A stretch of DNA of 64,000 nucleotides. Source: QALR01 sp900552255 (GTDB lineage: Bacteria > Bacillota > Clostridia > Oscillospirales > CAG-272). A model generated the notes under the pieces. That model was not told the origin of the DNA. It searched no databases and saw nothing but the letters and a program-made list of their open reading frames with translations. The stretch covers positions 620,001 to 684,000 of the forward strand of contig DBFVEH010000021.1 in NCBI GenBank assembly GCA_048526005.1, in the 5' to 3' direction. Each line of letters opens with the position of its first letter. Position 1 is the stretch's first letter. Shown here in pieces: positions 16,467-25,783 of the stretch. The position numbers were made by a program, and so were the translations under genes.

Positions 16467-17207
16467 ATGGCAAAAACACTCGGCATATTGGGAGGACTCG
16501 GTCCCGCCGCAAGCGTATATTTCTATCAGATGATCACCGAGCATACCTTTGCTCTGCGGGATCAGGACCACCTCGACATCGTTCTCATCAGCGGCGCGGG
16601 AATCCCTGACCGAAGCGACTTCATTTTGGGAAAAAGCGGTCAGTCTCCGCTCCCCCTCATGAAAGAGGACGTTTTGAAGCTCGCCCGTGCGGGCGCCGAC
16701 CTTATCGCGATCCCCTGCAATACGGCGCATTATTTTTTCGACGAACTGGAAAAAATCTCTCCGGTCCCCGTTCTGAATATCGTAAAGGAAACGGTAAAGC
16801 TTGCAAAAGAGGCGGGCATACATAAGCTCGGCATCTTGGCGACAACCGGCACCGTCGTCGCCGGCGCCTATCAGCGGGCTTGCTCGGATATCGGCATCGA
16901 CTACCTTCTCCCGTTCGACGAGTCTCAAGAAGTTTTGATGAACATAATTTATCAATCGATCAAAACCGCTAACACTCCGGACACTGATAAATTTCTTGAG
17001 ATCGTGACGGAGCTGTATGCCGGCGGATGCGACGCCGTCGTGCTCGGCTGCACGGAGCTGTCCCTCATCCCGCAGACGGCGGCATTCGAGTCGTATCGCT
17101 TTATCGATTCCCTGCTGGTCCTTGCGAGAAAATCGATACTCGAATGCGGAAAAATCCCCTGCGGCTTTCCGGATATCTATACATATATGGACAAAGCCTT
17201 CGTGTAG
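16467..17207 (+). CDS. Aspartate/glutamate racemase family protein
   Basis: A 246-residue cofactor-independent racemase. It starts MAKTLGILGGLGPAAS and has the two catalytic cysteines in IPCNTAH (Cys84) and LGCTELSL (Cys195). Family members make D-Asp or D-Glu. Its place between a D-aspartate ligase family gene and murE makes aspartate racemase the likely role, supplying D-Asp for the cross-bridge. The start follows GCGGAGGTGTCAT. Confidence 0.85.
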   Translation: MAKTLGILGGLGPAASVYFYQMITEHTFALRDQDHLDIVLISGAGIPDRSDFILGKSGQSPLPLMKEDVLKLARAGADLIAIPCNTAHYFFDELEKISPVPVLNIVKETVKLAKEAGIHKLGILATTGTVVAGAYQRACSDIGIDYLLPFDESQEVLMNIIYQSIKTANTPDTDKFLEIVTELYAGGCDAVVLGCTELSLIPQTAAFESYRFIDSLLVLARKSILECGKIPCGFPDIYTYMDKAFV

Positions 17208-17261
17208 AAAAACCCGATATCACGTAAAACCCTCAACTGCCGATGAAAGGCCGGTCTCCTC

Positions 17262-18764
17262 ATGATGAAGCTCACCGATTTGATTCAGAATATAGACTAT
17301 ACCGTATATCCCGAGAATGCGGCGCTTCACGCGCTTTCCGTTTCGGATATCGCATACAACTCAAAAAAAGCCGGAACGGACATTCTTTTTGTATGTCTTG
17401 CCGGCGCCGCGGCGGATGGCCATGATTTTGCCGCAGATGCTTATGCGCGCGGTTCAAGGATTTTCGTCTGTGAAAAAAAGCTCCCGCTTCCGCAGGACGC
17501 CGTACAGCTGATAACGGAAAACACGCGGCGTGCGCTGGCTTCTCTTTCCGCCGCGCTGTTCCGTCACCCCGAAAGGAAGCTGCGTATCATCGGCGTCACC
17601 GGAACAAAGGGTAAATCCACGATCTGCGAAATGGCGCGCCACATCCTGACCAAAAACGGGATCCGCGCCGCTTCCGTCGGAACGGTCGGCGTCCGCATCG
17701 ACGATACGCTCACGCCCACCGGCAATACGACCCCCGAGAGCTATGAGCTTTATCGGATCTTTTCCGAAATGGTCGACCGCGGCATCGAATATGCCGTCAT
17801 CGAGGTTTCCTCCCAGGGAATCAAGCTCGACCGCATCTTCGGAATCCCGTTTTTCGCAGCGGTCATGACCAATCTTTCCGAGGATCATATCGGCCTGCAT
17901 GAACATCCCGATTTTGAAGATTACAAGCGGTGCAAAATGGCGCTTTTCCACCGCTGTGAGGTCGGTATTTTCAACGCCGACGATACATATTTTGAAGAAT
18001 TTGCAGAGCAGGCGCCATGCCGCAAAATCACGTATTCCCTCACGTCGGAAAGCGGGGAGGCGGACTTCACTGCTCATTCGATCGCGCCCGTTCTCACGCC
18101 TGACGGCGGATTCGGCGTTTCCTATACCGTCCGCCATGGAGTCGAGCGCGCCGATGCCGTTCTGCCGTTTCCCGGCGCTTTTTCCGTATCCAATGCGCTT
18201 GCCGCAATCGCCATAGGCGAGCTTGCCGGAATCCCGCTTCAAAGCTCAGCCGCGGCGCTGCGCGACGTTGCCGTAAACGGCCGATTTGAAATCGTAAAAA
18301 CGCCGCTTCCCGCCGTCATCTTCGTCATCGATTATGCGCACAACGGAGAAAGCCTTACCGCGGCGCTCGCTACGCTGCGCGCTTACAAGCCGCGCCGGCT
18401 TGTCTGTCTTTTCGGTTCGGTCGGCGGACGTACTGAAATCCGCCGGCGTGAGCTTGGGATCGCCGCCTCGGAGCATGCCGATTTTTCTATTCTGACAAGC
18501 GACAATCCCGACGCGGAATCGCCTCGGGATATCATCCGCGACATTGAAAGGCATATGACCGGCGCCTCCTATATCGTCATCCCCGACCGCAGAGAGGCGA
18601 TCGAATACGCGGTTAGAAACGCCAAGGAGGGGGATGTAGTACTTCTTGCCGGCAAAGGACACGAAACCTATCAGCTCATAAACGGCAAAAAATATCCCTT
18701 TTCGGAACGGGATATCCTTATGGAAGCCGCAGCCCGCCTGAAAGGCTCGGTCGGCGTCCCGTAA
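17262..18764 (+). CDS. murE: UDP-MurNAc-tripeptide ligase (MurE)
   Basis: A 500-residue Mur ligase that adds the third residue of the peptidoglycan stem. It has the ATP loop GVTGTKGKST (111-120), NTTPES (155-160), TNLSEDHIGLH (203-213), the carbamylated-lysine region YKRCKMALF (221-229), a GRFE box (340-343) and a C-terminal ligase domain. The specificity motif reads DNPD (414-417), not the DNPR of meso-diaminopimelate enzymes; this suggests L-Lys or another diamino acid and fits the D-Asp ligase gene upstream. ATGATG at 17262: either ATG may be used. A strong terminator follows. Whether the genome has another murE is not visible. Confidence 0.92.
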   Translation: MMKLTDLIQNIDYTVYPENAALHALSVSDIAYNSKKAGTDILFVCLAGAAADGHDFAADAYARGSRIFVCEKKLPLPQDAVQLITENTRRALASLSAALFRHPERKLRIIGVTGTKGKSTICEMARHILTKNGIRAASVGTVGVRIDDTLTPTGNTTPESYELYRIFSEMVDRGIEYAVIEVSSQGIKLDRIFGIPFFAAVMTNLSEDHIGLHEHPDFEDYKRCKMALFHRCEVGIFNADDTYFEEFAEQAPCRKITYSLTSESGEADFTAHSIAPVLTPDGGFGVSYTVRHGVERADAVLPFPGAFSVSNALAAIAIGELAGIPLQSSAAALRDVAVNGRFEIVKTPLPAVIFVIDYAHNGESLTAALATLRAYKPRRLVCLFGSVGGRTEIRRRELGIAASEHADFSILTSDNPDAESPRDIIRDIERHMTGASYIVIPDRREAIEYAVRNAKEGDVVLLAGKGHETYQLINGKKYPFSERDILMEAAARLKGSVGVP

Positions 18765-18778
18765 TTTTATAAAAAGCA

Positions 18779-18810
18779 AAAAAGCTGCCGACTTCTGTCG
18801 GCAGCTTTTT
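18779..18810 (+). terminator. Terminator of the peptidoglycan cassette
   Basis: AAAAGCTGCCGAC and GTCGGCAGCTTTTT, a 13-bp stem with a TTCT loop, 15 nt after the murE stop. Confidence 0.9.
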
Positions 18811-18886
18811 CATGGAAGCTGGACACGAATTTCCCGATTTTTCTTGCATATCCATCCATTTTTGACAATTACAGTGCAATCTAATA

Positions 18887-18914
18887 TTGACAAAAAGAAA
18901 AAATATGATATACT
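18887..18914 (+). promoter_or_regulatory. Promoter of the DMT transporter gene
   Basis: TTGACA (18887-18892) and TATACT (18909-18914), 16-nt spacing, about 105 nt before the start codon. Confidence 0.65.
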
Positions 18915-19019
18915 GTAATGGCATATTTTTGAATAATATGAAAAAAGTCTGTAAACAATTCGGCATATCCCTCTTCAAAAAATGCAAAATCATGTCGAAA
19001 GGAATATTTTTTCAACATT

Positions 19020-19940
19020 ATGAGTTGGTTTCTTCTTTCCATTATCACTCTCATCTTTTGGAGCGGATCGGATCTGTTTTCCAAGATCGGATGCCGCGAC
19101 GGCAAGGATAAATACTCTCATCTGAAAATGATCACGGCCGTCGGACTTATCATGGGAATCCATGCTCTCTATGAAATTTTCGCGCAGGATACCGTCATCA
19201 ATTTCGATATCATTCTGCATTATCTGCCGGTCTCCCTGCTCTATATTCTCTCCATGGCGCTCGGATATGTCGGACTGCGCTACATCGAGCTTTCCGTTTC
19301 CTCGCCGATCTGCAATTCCTCCGGCGCTTTGGCTGCGATCGCCTCCATCATCTTTTTCGGAACGGAGGGCATGGGCGCACCTCATTACATCGCGCTCATT
19401 CTGGTATGCGCCGGCGTCGTCGGACTCGGCTTCGTCGAGGCGCACGAGGACGAGGAGCTGCGCGCAGAACGCCAGAAGATCTCCAATTTTAAATATGCAA
19501 AGTCATGGAAGGCGCTGTGCCTCCCGATCGCGTATTGTATTCTCGATGCAGCGGGCACCTTTGCGGACAGCATCGCGCTGGAAACCCTCGAGGAGGATTC
19601 GGCGAATGTCGCCTATGAGCTGACGTTCCTCGCGGCGGGCGCCGTATGCTTTGTCTTTGTGCTCATTGGAATGATCCGCAAGAAAACCTCCTTTATTCCG
19701 AAAGCCGACGGCGCAAAGCTGATCGGCGGAATCTGCGAAACGATCGGACAATCCACCTACATATTCGCCATTGCCGACCGGGAGCATTTTGCCATGTCGG
19801 CGGCCATTATCTCCGCCTACTGCGCAGCTTCCGTCATCTGGAGCCGCATCTTCTTGAAGGAAAAGCTCTCCTATAAGCACTATATCGCCATCACGATAAC
19901 TGTCATCGGCATCGTCGTCATGGGCATCCTCGATATGTAA
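19020..19940 (+). CDS. EamA/DMT-family membrane transporter
   Basis: A 306-residue protein with about ten transmembrane helices in two halves of five, the drug/metabolite transporter layout. It starts MSWFLLSIITLIFWSGSDLF and the second half ends with IAITITVIGIVVMGIL, typical for EamA domains. A hydrophilic insert (residues about 140-165, HEDEELRAERQ) separates the halves. Shine-Dalgarno GAAAGGA. The substrate is not predictable. Monocistronic between promoter and terminator. Confidence 0.8.
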   Translation: MSWFLLSIITLIFWSGSDLFSKIGCRDGKDKYSHLKMITAVGLIMGIHALYEIFAQDTVINFDIILHYLPVSLLYILSMALGYVGLRYIELSVSSPICNSSGALAAIASIIFFGTEGMGAPHYIALILVCAGVVGLGFVEAHEDEELRAERQKISNFKYAKSWKALCLPIAYCILDAAGTFADSIALETLEEDSANVAYELTFLAAGAVCFVFVLIGMIRKKTSFIPKADGAKLIGGICETIGQSTYIFAIADREHFAMSAAIISAYCAASVIWSRIFLKEKLSYKHYIAITITVIGIVVMGILDM

Positions 19941-19950
19941 CATAAAAAAT

Positions 19951-19986
19951 AAAATCCCCCGCAGGCTTGTCGTCGGGGGATTTTTG
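19951..19986 (+). terminator. Terminator after the DMT transporter
   Basis: TCCCCC (19955-19960) and GGGGGA (19975-19980) with neighbouring pairs, then TTTTTG, 11 nt after the stop. Confidence 0.75.
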
Positions 19987-20048
19987 TCGGCATTCTGACC
20001 GAAAGGACACCATATCCGTTATAAAAGCTACAACAAGCAACAGAAAAG

Positions 20049-20085
20049 AAAAATCCCGGCCGGAAGGCCGGGATTTTTCTTTTTT
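20049..20085 (-). terminator. Terminator of the heme/iron operon, bidirectional
   Basis: AAAATCCCGGCC and GGCCGGGATTTT form a 12-bp stem; T-rich tracts lie on both sides. On the minus strand it ends the radical SAM gene, whose stop overlaps its edge. Confidence 0.85.
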
Positions 20086-21328
20086 ACAGACTTCTCATCC
20101 ATTCGTCGATGATATTATTGCCCCAAAACAGTCCCGATTCGGTAAACGCGACGCATCCGTCCGTCACCGTTATCAGTCCATCCTCCTGGAATCGGTCAAG
20201 AGACTCTTTCCACAGCGAAAAAAGATCCCTGCCAAGCCTCTCCGACCATACGGCAAGCTCCGCCCGTCCCTTTTGCAGCTCGTAAATCAAGGCGTCCAAG
20301 AGCCGATACATCGGCTGAACGAGCCGTCCCGCTCTGCTGATGCGCACCGTTTCCGATAAAATGGGAACCTTTGCCGAATTATGATAGAGATAGTTTTCGA
20401 TATTCCCGCCGGCGCCGTGTCCCAGCGCGATGCAGCTTCCTCCCGTATGCCGGATATTCATATAATCGTAGCGGTCGATGCCGTCTCTGACAAGCTTTGT
20501 CAGCTCAAGCGGTCGGAAGCCGTCCACGGCAAGCGTATGCAGAATCGTTTGGAACATCTCGTATTCATATCCGGTGTCGGACAGCAGCGCACGCTCCTTT
20601 TCGCCAAGCTTATGGTAGATAGGTGTTTTCTCATGGAGGATCAGCGGATAAAATGACAGCCCTGCAATCCCAAGCGAGCGGATAACGGCAAGATCCGCTT
20701 CAAGCCGCTGCATCGTCTGCCCGGGATAGTGATAGATGAGATCGATGCTCGTATTGGCAATGCCGGACTCGATCGCCCGTCTTACGCTGTGCGCCGCATG
20801 CTCACCGCTGCCGCGTCTGCCGAGAAGCGTTCTTCCCTCGTCGTCAAAGGTCTGAATGCCGATCGAAAGGCGGTTGACACCGCCTTTCTTGAGTACCTCC
20901 AGCATCTCCGCGGTCAGCTCCGTTGCGGAGGATTCCACGCTGATCTCCGCCTCCGGTGCGATATCGAAGCAAGTCCGAAGCTCAGTCAGAACAGCATCCA
21001 TCTGCTCCGGCAGGAGCGCCGTCGGCGTTCCGCCGCCGAAGTTCACAGCATCGATCGGCGCCCGCATATAGGGATATTCGCAGATGCGGTGCATCTCCTC
21101 GATCAGATACCGGTGATAGTCGCGCCGGCGAAGCTCGTCCGGACGGTGGAACGGACAAAAGCTGCATATCTTATTGCAGAACGGCACGTGAAGATAGATC
21201 ACCCGCCGACTCGCAGCAGACTCGTTCAACATCCTCTCGACATAGGACAAAACGGATTCGGCCGACGTATATTTTTTCTTCAATTCTCCCGACGCATCGT
21301 GATGAGATTTATATCGGAAGGTATACAT
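20084..21328 (-). CDS. HemN-family radical SAM enzyme, ChuW/HutW-like
   Basis: A 414-residue radical SAM protein of the HemN/HemW superfamily. The cluster motif is CNKICSFC (Cys51, Cys55, Cys58), followed by NFGGGTPTALLP (97-108) and RLSIGIQTFDDEGR. It starts 3 nt after the stop of the substrate-binding lipoprotein and closes an operon with a heme/siderophore-type ABC importer and two flavodoxin-fold proteins. In Gram-negatives, ChuW/HutW in heme loci open heme anaerobically to a linear tetrapyrrole with electrons from flavodoxin. I infer anaerobic heme breakdown to release iron. A HemW heme chaperone or coproporphyrinogen dehydrogenase is the alternative, less favoured by the context. Confidence 0.75.
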   Translation of the reverse strand: MYTFRYKSHHDASGELKKKYTSAESVLSYVERMLNESAASRRVIYLHVPFCNKICSFCPFHRPDELRRRDYHRYLIEEMHRICEYPYMRAPIDAVNFGGGTPTALLPEQMDAVLTELRTCFDIAPEAEISVESSATELTAEMLEVLKKGGVNRLSIGIQTFDDEGRTLLGRRGSGEHAAHSVRRAIESGIANTSIDLIYHYPGQTMQRLEADLAVIRSLGIAGLSFYPLILHEKTPIYHKLGEKERALLSDTGYEYEMFQTILHTLAVDGFRPLELTKLVRDGIDRYDYMNIRHTGGSCIALGHGAGGNIENYLYHNSAKVPILSETVRISRAGRLVQPMYRLLDALIYELQKGRAELAVWSERLGRDLFSLWKESLDRFQEDGLITVTDGCVAFTESGLFWGNNIIDEWMRSL

Positions 21329-21331
21329 CGC

Positions 21332-22501
21332 TCAGTTTTCTTCTTGGAAAGAAAATGTCGTATCCGGATAAAGGATCGCCGCAAGCTTCTGATATGCCTC
21401 GGCAAAGCGGCTGTTCGGCTTGTTGTGGAAGAGCGATTTCTCCAAATAGTATACTTTGCCCTCCTGGACAGCTTTCAAGGACTGCCATACGGGATTGCTT
21501 CCATAGATGCTTTCCACCGATGCTCTCGCTTCATCCTCGCTGGCATGGCACTGCACCACGATGATATCCGGATTGGCGAGAAAAACGGTCTCGAGATTGA
21601 TCTCCAGCCGCTCCGCCGAAGTCGTGTTCTCCCACGTATCCACAATGTTGATCGCGTTCATTTCAGTCAGCATACCGCCGACAACCGTGCCGGAAGTGTT
21701 CGCCTGAAGGCTTTCGGCTCCGTTGTAAAACATGCTGAACACGGTCGGATTGTTTTCGGTCGGGCATTCCATCAATACGTCGACAACGTCGTCCAGCGCC
21801 TTCATGGCGACGCTGTCCCAAAGCTCCGGATTACCGGTGATGTTGCAGAACACCTTGAACCATTTCAGATAATCCGAGAAATCGTTATAGCTCATTGCGA
21901 TAACCGGAATATTCGCGGCAGCCGCCGGCGACTGGATGGTGGAATAGCCGCTCATCGCCGTTGAGCAGATGATAAGATCGGGCTGCAAGGCGATAATGGT
22001 TTCCACATCCCACTTTTTGCCGGAGGAAGAGGTCGCGACCGTCACGACGCCCTCGTCCTGCGTGATATCTCTGCCGATATATTCTTTATAAAGCGTGACG
22101 GAGGAATCGCCGCCGATACAGCCGGCTACCGTGCCGCCCGCCTCATACCAAAGCGTCGTGAAGCTTGCGTAGAGATTGACGGTTTTGCCCGGATTTTTCG
22201 GAACCGTGATCGTACTGCCGTCTACGGAAGATGCGTCGGTGAACGTGACAGCGTCATCCGTAACGATCACTTTGTCGGCCTCAGCGAGGAATTCCGCTTT
22301 CAGACGTTCTCTTTTTTCCTTCAATGCGACCTCATCGTCACCGGTAGAAGGCGCTGTCGTATCCTCAGGCGGTGTCACCTGAGCCGTCGTGCCGCTGCTG
22401 CTGGTCGTGTCTTCCGGCTCATCGGTTTGGCCGCAGCCCGCAAGGACGGCAATCCCCGCCAGCATGCAGATGCACAGAATAAAAGAAATGATTTTTTTCA
22501 T
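21332..22501 (-). CDS. ABC transporter substrate-binding lipoprotein (iron complex/heme type)
   Basis: A 389-residue extracellular lipoprotein. The start at 22501 gives a signal peptide ending in LAGC with lipidated Cys23; it has AAAGGAG upstream and overlaps the ATPase stop by 4 nt, so the longer frame upstream is rejected. A Thr/Ser/Glu/Pro-rich linker (about 25-50) follows, then a TroA-like binding domain (PF01497 type) with paired lobes, including PDLIICSTAMSGYST and NPDIIVVQCHASED. It should deliver an iron complex or heme to the FecCD-type permease next to it. Confidence 0.88.
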   Translation of the reverse strand: MKKIISFILCICMLAGIAVLAGCGQTDEPEDTTSSSGTTAQVTPPEDTTAPSTGDDEVALKEKRERLKAEFLAEADKVIVTDDAVTFTDASSVDGSTITVPKNPGKTVNLYASFTTLWYEAGGTVAGCIGGDSSVTLYKEYIGRDITQDEGVVTVATSSSGKKWDVETIIALQPDLIICSTAMSGYSTIQSPAAAANIPVIAMSYNDFSDYLKWFKVFCNITGNPELWDSVAMKALDDVVDVLMECPTENNPTVFSMFYNGAESLQANTSGTVVGGMLTEMNAINIVDTWENTTSAERLEINLETVFLANPDIIVVQCHASEDEARASVESIYGSNPVWQSLKAVQEGKVYYLEKSLFHNKPNSRFAEAYQKLAAILYPDTTFSFQEEN

Positions 22502-23298
22502 GTTGTTTCTCCTTTGTGAAATGTTGTTTTCATCGGTATAAACCAGGGACATCCATGGGAGGTGTCCTCAAATACCCTCGCCTCAATTTCAAAAATATCC
22601 TCTAAATTTTTTTCGGTCAGCACCTCGGCAGGCGTGCCGCCGACATAAAGGTTCCCATTTTTGATCGCATACAGAAAATCGGAATACCGCGCCGCAAGGT
22701 TCAAATCGTGCAGCACCATGACGATCGTGATGCCGAGTTCCCGATTCAGCTTGCGGACAAGCTCCAAAACCTCAACCTGATAGCTGATGTCGAGATACGT
22801 CGTCGGTTCGTCCAAAATCAAAATCTCCGGCTCCTGGCAAATCGACATCGCGATCCATGCGCGCTGCCGTTCACCTCCGGAAAGCGTCGCAAGCGCCTGA
22901 TTTTGCAGATCGACAAGCCCTGTCATCTCCAAAGCCCCGTCGATCACCGCGGCATCCGCCGCCGTAAGTCCGCGTCCGAATTTTGAATACGGATACCGCC
23001 CATACGATACAAGCGTGCGCACATCGATATCCGGCGGCGACGTATGCACCTGCGCAAGATACGCGATCTTTTGGGCGAGCAGCTTCGGCGCGTAGCGCTT
23101 CAGCTCTCCGTTCTCATATATGGCGTCGCCGGATTTCGGCGTCACCGCCTTGGACACCGTTTTGAGAAGGCTCGATTTGCCGCAGCCGTTCTGACCGATG
23201 ATGGTGACGACCTTTCCCTTTGGGATTTCCAAATTTAGATTTTCCAATACCGTTTTTTTGCCGAAACGGATAGTAATGTTCCGAAAACCGAAATACAT
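22498..23298 (-). CDS. FecE-type ABC transporter ATPase
   Basis: A 266-residue ATPase that energises import of iron-siderophore or heme. It has Walker A GQNGCGKS (35-42), signature LSGGERQR (139-146), Walker B ILILDEPTTYLD (159-170) and the H-loop VLHD. TTYLD is typical of the FecE/FhuC group. It lies 4 nt after the permease gene and overlaps the lipoprotein start by 4 nt. Confidence 0.93.
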   Translation of the reverse strand: MYFGFRNITIRFGKKTVLENLNLEIPKGKVVTIIGQNGCGKSSLLKTVSKAVTPKSGDAIYENGELKRYAPKLLAQKIAYLAQVHTSPPDIDVRTLVSYGRYPYSKFGRGLTAADAAVIDGALEMTGLVDLQNQALATLSGGERQRAWIAMSICQEPEILILDEPTTYLDISYQVEVLELVRKLNRELGITIVMVLHDLNLAARYSDFLYAIKNGNLYVGGTPAEVLTEKNLEDIFEIEARVFEDTSHGCPWFIPMKTTFHKGETT

Positions 23299-23302
23299 GC
23301 AC

Positions 23303-24325
23303 TCACCCCCCGTCCTTTTGCCTTGTACGGAGCAAATAGAGGAAAAACGGCGCTCCGATAAAGGAAAGAATGATGCTGACCGGAACCTCTCCGGGCGGCA
23401 GGATCACACGGCCAATCGTATCGCAGACCGTAACGAGCGTGAAACCGAGCAGCGTCGATGCCGGAAACAGATATTTGTAATCCGAGCCGACCAGCATTCT
23501 TGCGATATGCGGCACGATAAGTCCGACAAAGCTGATGAGTCCCGCCACCGAGATGGCGGCGCCTGCAAGCAAGGAGGAAACCGCGATCAGAAAGAAACGG
23601 AACCGCTCCGTGCGAAGCCCCAAAGAGTTCGCCGTTTCGTCTCCGAGCATCAGAATATTCATTTTGGAAGGAAGGAAAAGACACACGAACATACCGCACA
23701 GCGCATACGGAAGCACCATCCGGAAGCTGTCCCAGCCGCAGCCGTTGAGACCGCCGACAAGGAAGCCGGAGGCATTGCCAAGCGACTCGGCGAAAAAGGT
23801 TTTGATGATGTCGTTGAACGCGCTGAACAACGCCGACACCGCCATGCCCGACAGGATCATTTTGACGGGGCTCACGCCCTTTTGATAGGCGAGCGCGTAA
23901 ATGAGCATCGTCGTCACAAACGCGCCGATAATAGAGCCGATCGGCAAAAGATAGGAATACGCGGGAAACGCCACAAGCGTCAGATATCCGATGAAGCTTG
24001 CGCCGCCCGTCACACCGATGGTGGACGGCGATGCCATCGTATTGCGCATGACGCCCTGTAAGATACAGCCGGAAAGCGAAAGGCAGATCCCGACCAGTCC
24101 CCCCACCAGCACGCGCGGAAAACGCAGATTCCAAATGAGCAGCCGCGCGGTGCTGTCGTCGTTGATCCAAAGCGCTCGCCACACCTCGGCGATCGAAAAT
24201 TTCACCGAGCCGATCCCTACGCAAATAAGAACAGAGAGCACGCTCGTCACCGCGAAAATGAGAATCACCAGCAGCTTTCCGAAATACGGCTTATGCTTTC
24301 CCGTTTGTTTGGATTGTGCCGTCAT
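23303..24325 (-). CDS. FecCD-type ABC transporter permease
   Basis: A 340-residue permease with about ten transmembrane helices, of the FecCD/BtuC family. Family marks include RLPRVL-like RFPRVLVGG, LSGCILQGVMRNTMASPSTIGV and GLIVPHIARMLVGSDYKYLFP. It follows a short polar N-terminus (SKQTGKHKPYFGK). It overlaps the flavodoxin-like gene upstream by 4 nt, which ties that gene to transport. Confidence 0.92.
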   Translation of the reverse strand: MTAQSKQTGKHKPYFGKLLVILIFAVTSVLSVLICVGIGSVKFSIAEVWRALWINDDSTARLLIWNLRFPRVLVGGLVGICLSLSGCILQGVMRNTMASPSTIGVTGGASFIGYLTLVAFPAYSYLLPIGSIIGAFVTTMLIYALAYQKGVSPVKMILSGMAVSALFSAFNDIIKTFFAESLGNASGFLVGGLNGCGWDSFRMVLPYALCGMFVCLFLPSKMNILMLGDETANSLGLRTERFRFFLIAVSSLLAGAAISVAGLISFVGLIVPHIARMLVGSDYKYLFPASTLLGFTLVTVCDTIGRVILPPGEVPVSIILSFIGAPFFLYLLRTRQKDGG

Positions 24326-24837
24326 AGATTTTCGAGAAAGCTCCTTACCGCCTCCGCCGCATCCGCGAGATCCTTTTCGTCCGGATGACCGAGGGAAAGC
24401 TTCTGTCTTTCAAACCGCTCCATCGAAAGATGCCCTTTCTCGCCCTCCGGAATTTTCAGGCGCTGCGCCGTCCGGTTCAGATCGATGCTTCCCTGACACA
24501 GAAAATGACCGAGCAGCCTGTTGTTCTCGGAGGCAAGCGCGCAGACGCGCTCCGTGACATCGGCAGCGTGCTTGGTGTCGCGCGCTACGCCGAGCGTTCC
24601 GATGACGATGAGATTCTTGCCTTTCATTCTGCCGATAAGCTCGATCGTGTCGTCGTCGGCCGTACCGTGATTGCACCAATAGGACAGCACGAACGTATCG
24701 AAGCGCTCGATCACCTCATCGGTTATGTATCGGATGTTGTACGGTCCCACATGCTCCGGCACCACCGGCGCCACCGCCTCGGCAAGCTTAAAGGCGTTGC
24801 CGGTTATCGTCGAAAATATAATCGGAATTTTTTTCAT
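24322..24837 (-). CDS. Flavodoxin-like protein
   Basis: A 171-residue flavodoxin-fold protein: MKKIPIIFSTITGNAFKLAE gives the FMN phosphate loop (STITGNAFK), and VLSYWCNHGTADDDT and VIGTLGVARDTKHA give the isoalloxazine loops. The C-terminal 60 residues are helical, a longer tail than in FldA. It overlaps the permease start by 4 nt. I infer that it feeds electrons to a reductive step on the imported substrate, perhaps to the radical SAM enzyme of the operon. Confidence 0.78.
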   Translation of the reverse strand: MKKIPIIFSTITGNAFKLAEAVAPVVPEHVGPYNIRYITDEVIERFDTFVLSYWCNHGTADDDTIELIGRMKGKNLIVIGTLGVARDTKHAADVTERVCALASENNRLLGHFLCQGSIDLNRTAQRLKIPEGEKGHLSMERFERQKLSLGHPDEKDLADAAEAVRSFLENL

Positions 24838-24924
24838 AGTTTCTCCTTTTCATTTCTTGGACGGAAAGCCGCCCAAAGCCGTTTAATCGATACGGATACT
24901 GCGTCGCATCAAAATCCGCATGGT

Positions 24925-25716
24925 TCATCCCAGTGCCACGTCGAGGACCATCATCACAAGGAAGCCCGCCATCACGCCGAGCGTTCCGACATGCGAATGC
25001 TCGCCGAGATGCGCCTCCGGGATCAGCTCCTCCACCACCACATACAGCATAGCGCCGGCCGCAAAGGACAAAAGCCACGGCATCAAGGGCTGCACCCCGC
25101 CGGCGATCAAGACCACTGCGACGCCGAAAACAAGCTCGACAAGTCCGGAAAGGCTTCCCCATAAAAACGCCTTGACGGCGGAAAAGCCCTCCTCACGCAA
25201 CGGCAGGGATACCGCAGCTCCCTCCGGGAAATTTTGGATCCCGATGCCGAGCGCCAGCGCCGCCGCGGCGGAAAGCGCCGAGGCATCGTAGGAATGCTGC
25301 GCCGCAAGGGCAAAGGAAAGTCCCACCGCCATTCCTTCGGGAATGTTATGCAGCGTCACCGCGAGCACAAGAAGCGTAGTACGCTTCCACGAGGAGCGCA
25401 GTCCCTCCGGACGTTTCCGATCCAAATGCAGATGCGGCAGCAGCAGGTCCAGCAGCATCAGAAAACCGACGCCGAGAACAAAGCCTCCCGCCGCAGGGAT
25501 CCAGCCGACTCCCCCCGCCGCCTCCGTCTCTTCGATCGCCGGAATCAAAAGACTCCAAACGGAGGCCGCGATCATGACGCCGGCGGCAAAGCCGAGGAAA
25601 ATGCGCTGAACAGACAGCTTCATCGATTTCCGGAACAAGAACACCATAGAAGCGCCAAGCGCCGTCATGAAAAAGGTAAATCCGGTGCCTCCTGCCGCCC
25701 ACAAAACCGATTCCAC
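24925..25716 (-). CDS. ZIP-family divalent metal transporter
   Basis: A 263-residue membrane protein with eight predicted helices. The two metal-binding helices read LHNIPEGMAVGL and QNFPEGAAVSL, the H/N-x-x-P-E-G pattern of ZIP carriers; EELIPEAH is near the end. ZIP proteins import Zn, Fe or Mn. It lies in the iron operon between two flavodoxin-type genes, so ferrous iron is a plausible substrate, but zinc cannot be excluded. Confidence 0.88.
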   Translation of the reverse strand: MESVLWAAGGTGFTFFMTALGASMVFLFRKSMKLSVQRIFLGFAAGVMIAASVWSLLIPAIEETEAAGGVGWIPAAGGFVLGVGFLMLLDLLLPHLHLDRKRPEGLRSSWKRTTLLVLAVTLHNIPEGMAVGLSFALAAQHSYDASALSAAAALALGIGIQNFPEGAAVSLPLREEGFSAVKAFLWGSLSGLVELVFGVAVVLIAGGVQPLMPWLLSFAAGAMLYVVVEELIPEAHLGEHSHVGTLGVMAGFLVMMVLDVALG

Positions 25717-25783
25717 AAGTCCAGCCTCCTCTCCGCATTTTCAGAAAACGCCGAGCATCCGTATCCCCAAGCTCGTCTTTTCG

